Source: an uncultured Rhodospirillales bacterium (GTDB lineage: Bacteria; Pseudomonadota; Alphaproteobacteria; Acetobacterales; Acetobacteraceae). Taken from it: DNA of 64,000 nucleotides. The stretch covers positions 1 to 64,000 of the forward strand of contig CAILMF010000010.1 in assembly GCA_903835235.1 (NCBI GenBank), written 5' to 3'. This document shows, in pieces, positions 33,682 to 42,334 of the stretch. Each line of letters starts with the position of its first letter. Within the stretch, counting starts at the first letter, position 1. The translations under genes were made by a program, and so were the position numbers. The notes under the pieces were generated by a model, which saw only the letters and a list, made by a program, of their open reading frames with translations, was not told the DNA's origin and searched no databases.

Positions 33682-33718
33682 GGCGGAGGCTCCGGGTGTT
33701 GGGACCCTGAGGGTAGAA

Positions 33719-33785
33719 CAATATCCGTTCCGATGGAATCATCAGAACGGATTTCCTGCTCTGCAACCCATTGAAATCATAGCAC
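33719..33785 (+). repeat. Double-hairpin dispersed repeat, diverged copy 3
   Basis: Arms ATCCGTTC and GAACGGAT (33723-33730, 33745-33752) surround CGATGGAATCATCA, sharing GATGGAATCA with copy 2. The second hairpin is decayed but TTTCCTGCTCTG and CATTGAAATCATAGCA keep its outline. Both stems differ from copy 2 by changes on both sides, so the palindromic form is kept while the sequence has moved. Confidence 0.55.
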
Positions 33786-33828
33786 GAAATTCGCTCGCGC
33801 TGATTCAGTATGAGCGGATGGTGCCGTG

Positions 33829-33865
33829 GCGTCCGATCACCGGCGGCGTGAAGCAGCCGCTGGAA
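33829..33865 (+). repeat. Partial palindrome-A type repeat
   Basis: The stretch GCGTCCGATCACCGGCGGCG then TGAAGCAGCCGCTGG matches the right part and the first ten bases of the palindrome-A theme, with the inner hairpin largely deleted. It lies upstream of the RidA-type gene, beyond copy 3 of the other repeat. Confidence 0.4.
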
Positions 33866-33920
33866 CGACAAGCTGGGGCCTGCTCGCGCGGAACGACGAT
33901 GCCGGCAGCCCGGCCCGCAG

Positions 33921-34343
33921 CTACAGCCGCTCCCACAAGACCGATTCGTCGTCCAGCCGCGCGGTCTCATGGCCATGGAAGTCGCCGCGGGAGACGATGC
34001 CGAGCAGCTGCGTGCCATGCACCACCGGCACATGGCGGAAGCCGCTGTCGCGCATCAGCCGCAGCGCCTCTATCGCGGTGTGCTGCGGGCCGAGGCAGGC
34101 GGGGCCATTGGTCATCACCTCGCCCAGGGTGGTGGTGCAGGGGTCGCGGGCCTCGGCCAGCATGCGGGCCACGGCATCCCGGCCGGTGAAGATCCCGAGC
34201 AGCCGGCCGGATGGGTCGGTGACCAGCACCGCGCCCACGCGATGGTTGCGCATGGCGATGCAGGCCTGCTGCACCGTGGCGGCGGGGTGCAGCGTCACCG
34301 GGCTGCGGCGGTGCATCACCTCATGCATCGGTCGGTTGGTCAT
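33921..34343 (-). CDS. Tandem CBS-domain protein
   Basis: A 140-residue cytosolic protein made of two CBS modules (residues 8-65 and 75-132). VMHRRSPVTLHPAATVQQA and VGAVLVTDPSGRLLGIFTGRD mark the first, VMTNGPACLGPQHTAIEALRLM and FRHVPVVHGTQLLGIVSRGD the second. Paired CBS modules bind adenine nucleotides (AMP, ATP, SAM) and act as energy sensors; no partner is evident here. The ATG at 34343 (MTNRPMHE) is a normal start for stand-alone CBS proteins. It is 85 bases downstream of the next Bug gene on the same strand. Confidence 0.9.
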   Translation of the reverse strand: MTNRPMHEVMHRRSPVTLHPAATVQQACIAMRNHRVGAVLVTDPSGRLLGIFTGRDAVARMLAEARDPCTTTLGEVMTNGPACLGPQHTAIEALRLMRDSGFRHVPVVHGTQLLGIVSRGDFHGHETARLDDESVLWERL

Positions 34344-34428
34344 GGCGGTTTCCTCCCGCGGGTTGCCGTTTGATGGCAACCCGCAGCATGCGCCCCGGTG
34401 AGGGGCGACCACCTTGACCTGCCGCAAG

Positions 34429-35397
34429 CTATTCCGGCTGGAAGTTGGCGGCGCGCAGCAGCGCCGCGTTGTGCGCCACGTCCCGGTCGATGAAGCTGGC
34501 GAAGGCCTCCGGGCTTTCCGCCACCGGCTCGAAGCCCAGCTCGGTCAGGCGGCGGACCACGGCAGGTTCGGCCATGACCTGCTGCATCTCGGTGTTGATC
34601 CGGGCGACGATGCCGCGCGGCAATCCCTTCGGCCCCCAAATCCCGTACCAGCTGGCGAATTCCAGCCCGGGCATGCCGGCCTCGGCGGCGGTGGGGATTT
34701 CGGGCGCCACCGCGCTGCGGGTGGCGGTGGTGATGGCCAGCGCCTTGACCTGGCCGCCCCGGGCCAGCGGCAAGGTCGCCAGAATGGGGTCCAGCATCAG
34801 CTGCATGTTGCCGGCCGCCACATCGGCCAGCCCCGGCGCGCTGCCGCGGTACGGCGCCACCGGAATATCCAGCCCGGCCAGGCGGTTGAACTCCAGCGTG
34901 GCCAGGTGGCCGGCGCTGCCGAGGGAGGAGACCGCGAAGGTCCATTTCGCCGGCTCCCGCCGGGCTGCGGCCACCACCTCCGCGATGGTGCCCTGCGGCA
35001 GCCGGGGCGGCGCCACCAGCAGCAGCGGGCCGCGCCCGACCCGGGCGACGGGCGTGAAATCCGTGAGGGGATCATAGGGCGGTGCCTTCATCACCTGGCG
35101 CGCCATGACATGGATGGAGGCGGTGAACAGGATGGTGCTGCCATCCGCCGGCGCCTGCACCACGGCCATGCCGCCGACCGTGCCATTGCCGCCGGCGCGG
35201 TTCTCCGGCGTGACGTTGACGCCGAGCCGTTCCGCCAGCTTCTGCGCTGTCAGCCGGGCCATGGCATCCGTGGCGCCCCCGGGGGTGTAGGGGATGACCA
35301 TGCGGATGGACTGGTGCGGCCAGGATTGCGCCAGGGCCGGCGCTGCCAGGCCCACCGCCAGACCTGCTCCGCCTGCCAAAATGTCGCGTCGCCGCAT
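34429..35397 (-). CDS. TctC/Bug family tripartite tricarboxylate transporter binding protein
   Basis: A 322-residue periplasmic solute-binding protein. It has a Tat-like signal (MRRRDILAGGAGLAVGLAAPALA), then the family marks IRMVIPYTPGGATDAMARL, ENRAGGNGTVGGMAVVQAPADG and PYRGSAPGLADVAAGNMQ. The ligand-pocket loops fit a carboxylate ligand. No TctA/TctB membrane gene is adjacent, as for most of this very expanded family in Acetobacteraceae and Bordetella relatives. A GTG four codons earlier (35409) is possible; the ATG at 35397 with GAGGG upstream fits the signal peptide better. Divergent from yqhA-like gene. Confidence 0.9.
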   Translation of the reverse strand: MRRRDILAGGAGLAVGLAAPALAQSWPHQSIRMVIPYTPGGATDAMARLTAQKLAERLGVNVTPENRAGGNGTVGGMAVVQAPADGSTILFTASIHVMARQVMKAPPYDPLTDFTPVARVGRGPLLLVAPPRLPQGTIAEVVAAARREPAKWTFAVSSLGSAGHLATLEFNRLAGLDIPVAPYRGSAPGLADVAAGNMQLMLDPILATLPLARGGQVKALAITTATRSAVAPEIPTAAEAGMPGLEFASWYGIWGPKGLPRGIVARINTEMQQVMAEPAVVRRLTELGFEPVAESPEAFASFIDRDVAHNAALLRAANFQPE

Positions 35398-35519
35398 CGC
35401 CACCCTCACCAGCTGTCCGCAGTCAGCCTACGCGATCTGGCGATGGCGCAAATACCTGTCGGACATGTTAACTTTCGGCCACGCGGTTCCCATCTGCGGG
35501 ACCCATCACGGAGACACCG

Positions 35520-36074
35520 ATGAGCCAGCCGACCCACTCCAAGACGCTGCAACCCCTGCCGATGATCATCTTCGGTTCGCGCTGGCTGCAATTGCCACTC
35601 TACCTGGGACTGATCGTGGCGCAGGCGGTCTATGTGCTGCTGTTCATGAAGGAGCTGTGGCACCTGGTGGAGCATGCCACCGACATCTCGGAACAGCAGA
35701 TCATGCTGGTGGTGCTGGGGTTGATCGACGTGGTGATGATCTCCAACCTGCTGATGATGGTGATCGTCGGCGGCTACGAGACCTTCATTTCCCGCCTGGG
35801 GCTGAACGGCCACCCGGATGAGCCGGAATGGCTGAGCCATGTGAATGCCGGCGTGCTGAAGGTGAAGCTGGCCATGGCCATCGTCGGCATCTCCTCGATC
35901 CACCTGCTGCGGACCTTCATCGAGGCCGGTAACCTGGGCACCGAGCGGGCCACCTCCACCGAAGCCGGGGTGCTGTGGCAGACGGTGATCCACTGCATCT
36001 TCATCGCCTCGGCCGTGGGCATTGCCTATGTGGACCGGCTGACCGCCACCAACCCGCCCCAGGCCAAGCACTGA
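35520..36074 (+). CDS. YqhA/UPF0114 (TIGR00645) family membrane protein
   Basis: A 184-residue inner-membrane protein with four helices. Its N-terminus ([31 protein letters not shown]) and [28 protein letters not shown] are close to the UPF0114 family. Function unknown. The last codons are followed after 16 bases by the DUF1194 gene on the same strand, and the three plus-strand genes 35520-37838 look like one operon. The long gap to the divergent Bug gene (122 bases) should hold the promoter. Confidence 0.9.
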   Translation: MSQPTHSKTLQPLPMIIFGSRWLQLPLYLGLIVAQAVYVLLFMKELWHLVEHATDISEQQIMLVVLGLIDVVMISNLLMMVIVGGYETFISRLGLNGHPDEPEWLSHVNAGVLKVKLAMAIVGISSIHLLRTFIEAGNLGTERATSTEAGVLWQTVIHCIFIASAVGIAYVDRLTATNPPQAKH

Positions 36075-36090
36075 CAGGGAGGCGACGTCC

Positions 36091-36714
36091 ATGCGCCCGG
36101 TGGACGTCGCCCTTTGCCTGGCGGTGGATGTCTCCGCCAGCGTCGACTTCGACGAGTTCGGCCTGATGGTCGGCGGCTATGCCGCGGCCTTCCGCGACCC
36201 AAGCATCGTCGCCGCCTGCACCGGCGGCCCGCGCGGGGCGGTGGCGGTGGCGGTGCTGTTCTGGTCCGGCGCCGCCGAGCCACCGGAGGTCGCGGTGCCC
36301 TGGACCCTGGTGGATGGCGCCGCCGCTGCCGAGGCTCTGGCCGCCGCCATGGAGGACGCGCCACGCCTGCCGCAGCCGGGCGCCACGGCCACCGGCGTGG
36401 GCATGGCTGCCGCGCTGGGATTGCTGGCGCAATGCTCGGCCGAGCCTGCCAAGCTGGTGCTGGACGTCTCCGGCGACGGGCGGCACAACCAGGGCAGGGC
36501 GCCAGGCCCGGTGCGGGATATCGGCGTCGCCGCCGGGGTCACCATCAACGCCCTGGCGGTGCTGAACGAGGAACCGGACCTGCTGGCGCATTACGTGGCG
36601 GAGGTGATCGGCGGCCCCGGCAGCTTCGCCATGGACTGCCCGGACTACGCCGCCTTTGCCGAGGCGATCCGCGAGAAGCTGGCCCGCGAACTGCGCGGCG
36701 GGCTTGTTGTTTGA
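36091..36714 (+). CDS. DUF1194 von Willebrand A-like protein
   Basis: A 207-residue vWA-fold protein. The metal-ion-dependent adhesion motif is at residues 11-20 (LAVDVSASVD, a DxSxS), with a later Asp in VLDVSGDGRHN and the Thr in ATATGVGMAAAL. DUF1194 proteins usually carry a signal peptide; here the protein starts MRPVDVALCLAVDVSAS, so it appears cytosolic. The start has a GGAGGC site just upstream. Function unknown. It sits between the YqhA-like and PhnW-like genes. Confidence 0.85.
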   Translation: MRPVDVALCLAVDVSASVDFDEFGLMVGGYAAAFRDPSIVAACTGGPRGAVAVAVLFWSGAAEPPEVAVPWTLVDGAAAAEALAAAMEDAPRLPQPGATATGVGMAAALGLLAQCSAEPAKLVLDVSGDGRHNQGRAPGPVRDIGVAAGVTINALAVLNEEPDLLAHYVAEVIGGPGSFAMDCPDYAAFAEAIREKLARELRGGLVV

Positions 36715-36728
36715 AGGAGTTGAGACCG

Positions 36729-37838
36729 ATGCTGCTGCTGATCCCCGGCCCGGTGCAGACCCGCCCCGAGGTGCGCGCCGCCATGGCGCAGGACATCGCG
36801 CCCTGGGACAATGACTTCAAGGCCGAACTGACCCAGATTCGCGCCAAGGTGCTGGCCCTGGCCGGCGGCGTGCCGGGCGAGCATGAGGCGCTGATGCTGC
36901 AGGGCTGCGGCCACTTCATCATGGAAGCGGCGCTGCGCACCTTCGTGCCGGCCGAGGCCGGGAAGGTCCTCATTCCGCTGAACGGCACCTATGCCGGCCG
37001 GGTGGAGCGCCTGGCGCGTGAGGCCGGGCGGCAGGTGGTGACGCTGCCCCTGCCGGAAACCCGCGCCGTGACGCCCGGGGAGATCGCCGCCGCGCTGGCT
37101 GCCGACCCCACCATTACGCATGTGGCCATGGTCTACAGCGAAACCGGCGGCGGCATCGTCAATGACCCCAACCTGATCGGCCCCGTGGTGCACGCTGCCG
37201 GGCGGCGGCTGATCCTGGACGCGGTCTCCGCCTTCGGCGCGCTGCCCTTCTCCCTGGCCGAGCACCCCGAATGCGACGCGGTCATGTTCACCTCCGGCAA
37301 ATGCCTGGAGGCGCTGCCGGGCATCGGCTTCGCCATTGTGAACGCCGCGCGGGTGCAGGCCAGCGCCGGCAATGCCGGCAGCTGGAGCTTCGACCTCAAC
37401 GACGTGTACGGCCAAATCCTGCGCGCCGGGCCAGGCAGCTTTCGCTTCACCCCGCCGGTGCAGGTGCTGCACGCCTTCGGCGTGGCGCTGGACTGGCATG
37501 CGAAGGAGGGCCAGCCGGCCCGCCTGGCGCGCTACCGGGAGAATTCCCGCGTGTTCCACCAGGGCATGCGGCGGATCGGGCTGAAGCCCTATCTGGAGGA
37601 AGCCCAGCAGGGGCCGATCATCAACATCATCCACCAGCCGCCGGACCCGGGCTTCGACCTGCAACGCTTCGTCGATGAGCTGAAGCGGCGCGACGTGCTG
37701 ATCAGCAACTTCTACAATACGCCGACGCCGACCTTCCGTGTCGGCTGCATCGGCGATGTCACGCCGGCCGACATGGAACGCGCGGTGGCCATGGTGGACG
37801 AGACACTCTCGCTGTTGCAGGTCCGCCAGCGGGCGTAA
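36729..37838 (+). CDS. Class V aminotransferase, PhnW-like
   Basis: A 369-residue PLP enzyme close to 2-aminoethylphosphonate-pyruvate transaminase (PhnW). The N-terminus LLLIPGPVQTRPEVRAAMAQD, ALMLQGCGHFIMEAALRTFV, DAVSAFGALPFSL and the Lys site FTSGKCLEALPGIGFAIV fit that family. No phosphonoacetaldehyde hydrolase (phnX) or phosphonate uptake gene is nearby, so serine/alanine-glyoxylate type substrates are equally possible. The ATG has an AAGGAG site eight bases upstream, 12 bases after the DUF1194 stop. A strong stem-loop follows at 37845. Confidence 0.82.
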   Translation: MLLLIPGPVQTRPEVRAAMAQDIAPWDNDFKAELTQIRAKVLALAGGVPGEHEALMLQGCGHFIMEAALRTFVPAEAGKVLIPLNGTYAGRVERLAREAGRQVVTLPLPETRAVTPGEIAAALAADPTITHVAMVYSETGGGIVNDPNLIGPVVHAAGRRLILDAVSAFGALPFSLAEHPECDAVMFTSGKCLEALPGIGFAIVNAARVQASAGNAGSWSFDLNDVYGQILRAGPGSFRFTPPVQVLHAFGVALDWHAKEGQPARLARYRENSRVFHQGMRRIGLKPYLEEAQQGPIINIIHQPPDPGFDLQRFVDELKRRDVLISNFYNTPTPTFRVGCIGDVTPADMERAVAMVDETLSLLQVRQRA

Positions 37839-37844
37839 AACGAA

Positions 37845-37875
37845 GGCGCCGCCCAGCTGCGTGCCGGGCGGCGCC
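37845..37875. terminator. Bidirectional terminator between PhnW-like and ompW genes
   Basis: Perfect 10-bp stem GGCGCCGCCC / GGGCGGCGCC (37845-37854, 37866-37875) with an 11-base loop, preceded by TAAAACGAA after the upstream stop. It lies between two convergent genes, eight bases from the ompW stop region, the classic place for a shared intrinsic terminator. Confidence 0.75.
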
Positions 37876-37882
37876 GTCAGCG

Positions 37883-38557
37883 CTACAGCGAGAAGCGGTA
37901 GCGCACGCTCATGCCGACCACCAGCGGGTTGATCTCGGTACGGGCATGCAGCTTGACGCCCAGATTGGTGCCCACGGCGGCGTTCGGCGACATGAAGATC
38001 TTCTTCACGTCCAGGTTCAGCCCCCAGGGGCCGCTGATCTCGACGTCAAGGCCGGCATTCAACGCGACACCGACGGAGTTGTTGACCGCCACGCCGCGCA
38101 CGGCGGGGCTCGCACCGCCATGGCCGTAGCCATAGAACAGCGTGTAGTTGAGGCCGACGCCGAGATAGGGGCTGAAGCGCTCGGCCGGCAGCGGATGGTA
38201 CTGCAGGGTCAATGTCGGCGGCAGCGCCCAGACACTGCCCAGCTGCACGTCACCCAACGCCGTGCCGCGCGCCACCAGGTCGTGCCGCGTGGTGGCCAGG
38301 ATCAGGTTCACCGCGAAGTTGGGGGTGAGGAAGTAGGAGAAATCCAGCTGCGGCGACGCACTGTTGCTGGCCCGAGGGCGGCCACCGATGGTGTCGACCC
38401 GGCCGCCGTCATTGGCCGGCAGCACGCCAATCGCACCCAGGCCGATCGCGAGGTCGCCGGCTTGCTTGCCACGCACGGCGTCTTCGGCCAGCGCCGGTGC
38501 GGCGCCCAACATCATGGCCAGCGCCGCTGCGGCCGTGGCCTTCCCGATCTTGCTCAT
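37883..38557 (-). CDS. ompW: OmpW family outer-membrane protein
   Basis: A 224-residue outer-membrane beta-barrel (eight strands expected). A signal peptide spans residues 1-24 (IGKATAAAALAMMLGAAPALA). Family marks are LDFSYFLTPNFAVNLILAT, LPPTLTLQYHPLPAERFSPYLGVGLNYTLF and the C-terminal strand RYRFSL ending near a Phe, the outer-membrane sorting signal. OmpW proteins pass small hydrophobic compounds and respond to stress. It converges on the PhnW-like gene with the stem-loop between. Upstream 210 bases to the DUF1289 gene show nothing clear. Confidence 0.9.
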   Translation of the reverse strand: MSKIGKATAAAALAMMLGAAPALAEDAVRGKQAGDLAIGLGAIGVLPANDGGRVDTIGGRPRASNSASPQLDFSYFLTPNFAVNLILATTRHDLVARGTALGDVQLGSVWALPPTLTLQYHPLPAERFSPYLGVGLNYTLFYGYGHGGASPAVRGVAVNNSVGVALNAGLDVEISGPWGLNLDVKKIFMSPNAAVGTNLGVKLHARTEINPLVVGMSVRYRFSL

Positions 38558-38766
38558 CTGTTTCAGCTTCCATGCTCTGGTGGCCGTTGCCACCGCGATG
38601 CCTGGGGTACGCCGCTGTCGCTGACCCGTCCTTGAGGTGGCGCAAGCAGCAGTGTTGCAGAAGTGCCACCGTTGCCGCTGTGGCAAGCCAGGCCTTGATC
38701 ACAGCCCGGCCGCTTTCGAGCGACCGATGCACGGCATTCGGCGATTCCGGGTCAGCCGACCAGGAC

Positions 38767-38973
38767 CTAACGCTTGTCCCGCCGCGCCGCCTTGCCGATG
38801 ACCTTGCCGATGCCGGCCAGGGTGGCAAGCCGTGCCGGCAGGTTGCCCTCGATCCCGTCGCGCCGCTCCGGCTGCTGCTTCCAGCCCTTCTTGTCGGCCT
38901 TGGTCATGCCGCAGCCCAGGCACCAGCCGGTGGTGGCGTCGTAGCGACAGACGTCGATGCAGGGAGAGGACAT
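38767..38973 (-). CDS. DUF1289 family small Cys-rich protein
   Basis: A 68-residue protein. [23 protein letters not shown] gives the family pattern of four Cys (C-x3-C..C-x2-C), which probably binds zinc or an Fe-S cluster. The remainder is basic ([13 protein letters not shown]). DUF1289 is widespread in Proteobacteria with unknown function. The ATG at 38973 is preceded by no strong site but gives the usual MSSPC start. It is divergent from fhs, whose start lies 124 bases away. Confidence 0.85.
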   Translation of the reverse strand: MSSPCIDVCRYDATTGWCLGCGMTKADKKGWKQQPERRDGIEGNLPARLATLAGIGKVIGKAARRDKR

Positions 38974-39097
38974 GCCACATCGACGCACCGGGCCGCCGGT
39001 GGTTCCCGCCGCCTGGCGCTGCGAATCCCCCGCCGCTTGCGCCGCCGCCAGCCCCGAGGATAATCAACCCAGCTGGGAAGCAGGGGAGCGCGACGCT

Positions 39098-40765
39098 ATG
39101 GCAACCGACCTGGAGATTGCGCGCGCCGCCACGCTGCGGCCGATCCAAGAGATCGCCGAACGTGCCGGCATTCCGGCCGAGGGCCTGATCCCCTATGGCC
39201 GCACCAAGGCGAAGGTGGATTTCTCCGTGCTCGCCGCCGCAGGGCAAAAGCAGGGCAAGCTGGTGCTGGTCACCGGCATCTCCCCCACCGCCGCCGGCGA
39301 GGGCAAGACCACCACGACCATCGGCCTGGGCGATGCGCTGAACGCGCTGGGCACCAAGACCATGATCTGCCTGCGCGAGCCCTCGCTGGGGCCGTGCTTC
39401 GGCGTCAAGGGCGGCGCGACTGGCGGTGGCCATGCTCAGGTGGCGCCGATGGAGGACATCAACCTCCACTTCACCGGCGACTTCCACGCCATCACGTCGG
39501 CGAACAACCTGCTGGCGGCGCTGGTCGATAACCACCTCTACTGGGGCAACAGCCTGGGGCTGGACCCGCGCCGGATCACCTGGCGCCGCAGCATGGACAT
39601 GAACGACCGCAACCTGCGGAATATGGTGGTGGGCCTGGGTGGCGCGGTGCAGGGCGTGCCGCGCGAGGATGGCTTCGACATCACCGTGGCATCCGAGGTG
39701 ATGGCGATCTTCTGCCTGGCGCGCGACCTGGACGACCTGCAGGCGCGATTGGGCAAGATCATCGTCGGCACCACGCGGGACGGCGTGAGCATTACGGCGA
39801 AGGACATCAAGGCGGATGGCGCCATGGCGGCGCTGCTGCGGGACGCGCTGCAGCCCAACCTGGTGCAGACGCTGGAAGGCTCGCCGGCGCTGGTGCATGG
39901 CGGGCCCTTCGCCAATATCGCGCATGGCTGCAACAGCGTCATCGCCACCCGGCTGGGGCTGGCGCTGGCCGATGTGGTGGTGACGGAGGCCGGCTTCGGC
40001 GCCGACCTGGGCGCCGAGAAGTTCCTCGACATCAAGTGCCCCAGCGCTGGGCTGACGCCGGATGCGGCCGTGGTGGTGGCGACGGTACGCGCGCTGAAGA
40101 TGCATGGCGGTGTGGCCAAGAACGCACTCGGCACCGAGGACGTGGCGGCGGTGGAACGCGGCGTGGTCAACCTGGCCCGCCACGTGGAGAATCTGCGCAA
40201 GTTCGGCCTGCCCGTGGTGGTGGCGCTGAACCGCTTCACCAGCGACACCCAGGCGGAAATCGCCGCCGTGCAGCACGCCATGGCCCGGATCGGTGCCGAG
40301 GCTTTCCTCTGCACCCATTGGGGCGATGGCGCCGCCGGCGCCGCGGAGCTGGCCCGCGCGGTGCAGCGGCTGCTGGATGCGGGCCAGGCGAAGTTCAAGC
40401 CGCTCTACGCGCCGGAGCTTTCGCTGGCGGACAAGCTGCGCACGATCGCGCGGGAGATCTATCGCGCCGCCGAGGTGCAGATCCCGCCGGCCGTCGCCGC
40501 GCGGCTGAAGCGCTTCGAGGAGCAGGGCTTCGGCCATGTGCCGGTCTGCGTGGCGAAGACGCAGTACAGCTTCAGCAGCGACCCCACCAAGCTGGGCGCG
40601 CCGGAGGGCCATGTGCTGCCGGTGCGCGAGGTGCGGCTCTCAGCCGGCGCCGGCTTCGTCGTGGCCGTCTGCGGGGAGATCATGACCATGCCCGGCCTGC
40701 CACGCACGCCGGCGGCCGAGACCATCAACCTGGATGCCGCAGGGGACATCCAGGGGTTGTTCTGA
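39098..40765 (+). CDS. fhs: Formate-tetrahydrofolate ligase
   Basis: A 555-residue cytosolic enzyme that makes 10-formyl-THF from formate, THF and ATP, feeding one-carbon pools for purines and methylotrophic routes. The N-terminal [21 protein letters not shown]-loop [45 protein letters not shown] and C-terminal [20 protein letters not shown] are diagnostic. The length is typical. The ATG at 39098 follows GGGGAG at -10. No folD or other one-carbon gene is adjacent. Two stem-loops follow at 40817 and 40841. Confidence 0.97.
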   Translation: MATDLEIARAATLRPIQEIAERAGIPAEGLIPYGRTKAKVDFSVLAAAGQKQGKLVLVTGISPTAAGEGKTTTTIGLGDALNALGTKTMICLREPSLGPCFGVKGGATGGGHAQVAPMEDINLHFTGDFHAITSANNLLAALVDNHLYWGNSLGLDPRRITWRRSMDMNDRNLRNMVVGLGGAVQGVPREDGFDITVASEVMAIFCLARDLDDLQARLGKIIVGTTRDGVSITAKDIKADGAMAALLRDALQPNLVQTLEGSPALVHGGPFANIAHGCNSVIATRLGLALADVVVTEAGFGADLGAEKFLDIKCPSAGLTPDAAVVVATVRALKMHGGVAKNALGTEDVAAVERGVVNLARHVENLRKFGLPVVVALNRFTSDTQAEIAAVQHAMARIGAEAFLCTHWGDGAAGAAELARAVQRLLDAGQAKFKPLYAPELSLADKLRTIAREIYRAAEVQIPPAVAARLKRFEEQGFGHVPVCVAKTQYSFSSDPTKLGAPEGHVLPVREVRLSAGAGFVVAVCGEIMTMPGLPRTPAAETINLDAAGDIQGLF

Positions 40766-40816
40766 ACCGCTGGACGCGGATGCGCGCCAGCGTCCGGCTG
40801 CCGAAGTCCTGCGGCC

Positions 40817-40864
40817 TTCCCGTGCGCGGGAAACGCGCCGACCTGGCGCCGGCATGCGCCAGGT
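40817..40864. terminator. Stem-loops between convergent fhs and NepR-like genes
   Basis: Two inverted repeats: TTCCCG / CGGGAA (40817-40832, 4-base loop) and ACCTGGCGC / GCGCCAGGT (40841-40864, 6-base loop). Both genes end here, so either could be a bidirectional terminator. No T-run is present. Confidence 0.5.
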
Positions 40865-40871
40865 GGAATGA

Positions 40872-41048
40872 CTACCTCGGCGGATGTTCCAGCAGGGCGC
40901 GCAGGCTTTCCGGCAGCGGTTCTCGCAGCACCTTGTCGTACAGCCCGCCCAGTCGGTCGTGCAGCCAGCGGTCAAACGCCAACGCTTCCGGCGCCGACAG
41001 CTTGCTGCCGATGGCGGCAGGGGGGAGGGAGGCGCTTGGGGCGGGCAT
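40872..41048 (-). CDS. NepR-like anti-sigma factor, orphan
   Basis: A 58-residue soluble protein. The core DRWLHDRLGGLYDKVLREPLPESLRALLEHP matches the NepR consensus (helix with LYDxVxxEPxP, then a Leu-rich helix), the anti-sigma partner of EcfG in the alphaproteobacterial general stress response. NepR usually sits beside phyR and ecfG; neither is here, so the gene is an orphan. The ATG at 41048 gives a Ser/Ala/Pro-rich N-terminus. A GGAAC box at 41079-41083 on the minus strand lacks a good CGTT partner, so self-control by EcfG is unproven. Confidence 0.6.
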   Translation of the reverse strand: MPAPSASLPPAAIGSKLSAPEALAFDRWLHDRLGGLYDKVLREPLPESLRALLEHPPR

Positions 41049-41128
41049 GGGTATGACAAGACCCCAGGCTGCCCCGGGGTTCCACCGCTGCGGTTGCCAG
41101 CGGGCGTTGCGCTGCGCAGAGTGGCGCC

Positions 41129-42334
41129 ATGCCCACCCCCCCGCGCGACGATCCGATGGCCCTGTTGCGCCAGGCCGTGGCGTGCCATCAGCGCGGCGAG
41201 GTGGCCGAGGCGGAGCGGCTCTATCGCCGGGTGCTGCAGCGGGACCCCAAGCGGGCCGATGCTCATAACCTGCTGGGATTGCTGGCGCGGCAGCGTGGCG
41301 ATGCCGCGGCCGCGCTGCGCCACACTGGCCAGGCCCTGGCCCTGCGGCCGCAGGAGCCGATCTTCCTGGCCAGCCATGGCGCTGCGCTGGCCGAGGCGGG
41401 GCAGTTGCCCGAAGCGGTGCGGCTGCTGCGCCTGGCCATAGCGGCGCGGCCGAGCGATGCGGTGAGCCTGCGCAACCTGGGCCAAGCCTTTTGCGCGCTG
41501 GGCGATGCTGCCGGCGCGCTGGCGCCGCTGCGCCAGGCGGTGGCGCTGCAACCCCAGGCGGCCGAACCCTGGCTGGCGCTGGCGCATGCGCTGCGCGAAG
41601 CTGGCGACCCCGCGGGCGCGATCCAGGCGGCGCAGCAGGCGCTGGCGCAGGCCGATGCGGCGCTGGCGGTGCAGGCGCGCTTTCTGCTGGCGGCGCTGGG
41701 CCAGGGCGCCACCCCGGACCGCGCGCCCGCCGAGTATGTGCGCGACCTGTTCGACCAATTCGCCCCGCGCTTCGATGCCGAGCTGACCGGCCGGCTGGAC
41801 TACCGCACGCCTGAAGCCCTGGCGGCGCTGCTGTGCGAAGCCGGCGTGCCCGGCGGCCTGCGGGTGCTGGACCTGGGCTGCGGTACCGGGCTTTCCGGCG
41901 TGGCGTTGGCGCGCTTTGCGGTGCGGCTGGAGGGGCTGGACCTCTCGCCCCGGATGCTGGCGGAAGCGGCGAAGCGCAACCTCTATGCGGCGTTGCACGA
42001 GGCGGAACTGGTGGCGTGGTTGCCCAGCCGCCCCGCCGGCTTCGACCTGGTGGCGGCGGCCGATGTGCTGAACTACCTGGGCGACCTGGCCCCGGCCTTC
42101 GCCGCCATCAACACGGCGCTGGCGCCCGGCGGCTGGCTGGGCTTTTCCATCGAGGCCGGCACCACCGTGCCCTACGCGCTGGGCGAGGCGATGCGCTTCC
42201 GCCACCACCCCGACCATGTCGCCAGCCTGGCCCGCGCCGCCGGCTTCACCGAGGCAGCGCGGCGCGAACTGGTGCTGCGCACCGAAAAGGGCGCGCCGGT
42301 GGCGGGCGTGCTGTTCGCGTTTACTCGGCCTTGA
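41129..42334 (+). CDS. TPR-containing class I methyltransferase
   Basis: A 401-residue protein that joins five to six tetratricopeptide units (residues 8-200, e.g. GEVAEAERLYRRVLQRDPKRADAHNLLG) to a C-terminal SAM methyltransferase domain (about 205-400). Motif I is VLDLGCGTGLSGV, with LEGLDLSPRMLAEA and FDLVAAADVLNYLG following. The TPR part probably selects a protein or peptide acceptor. Such fusions are common in Rhodospirillales and are sometimes tied to cell-surface or motility work, which is unproven here. Its stop overlaps the end of the convergent Bug gene by 14 bases. Confidence 0.85.
   Translation: MPTPPRDDPMALLRQAVACHQRGEVAEAERLYRRVLQRDPKRADAHNLLGLLARQRGDAAAALRHTGQALALRPQEPIFLASHGAALAEAGQLPEAVRLLRLAIAARPSDAVSLRNLGQAFCALGDAAGALAPLRQAVALQPQAAEPWLALAHALREAGDPAGAIQAAQQALAQADAALAVQARFLLAALGQGATPDRAPAEYVRDLFDQFAPRFDAELTGRLDYRTPEALAALLCEAGVPGGLRVLDLGCGTGLSGVALARFAVRLEGLDLSPRMLAEAAKRNLYAALHEAELVAWLPSRPAGFDLVAAADVLNYLGDLAPAFAAINTALAPGGWLGFSIEAGTTVPYALGEAMRFRHHPDHVASLARAAGFTEAARRELVLRTEKGAPVAGVLFAFTRP

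Noticed and set aside
38700-38765. Possible further palindrome-A copy between ompW and DUF1289
   Set aside because: CGGCGATTCCGGGTCAGCC shares only a short part of the theme and the arms do not pair.
41058-41083. EcfG-type promoter before the NepR-like gene
   Set aside because: A GGAAC box is present on the minus strand, but after 17 bases the partner is TCTT rather than CGTT and it would lie too close to the ATG.
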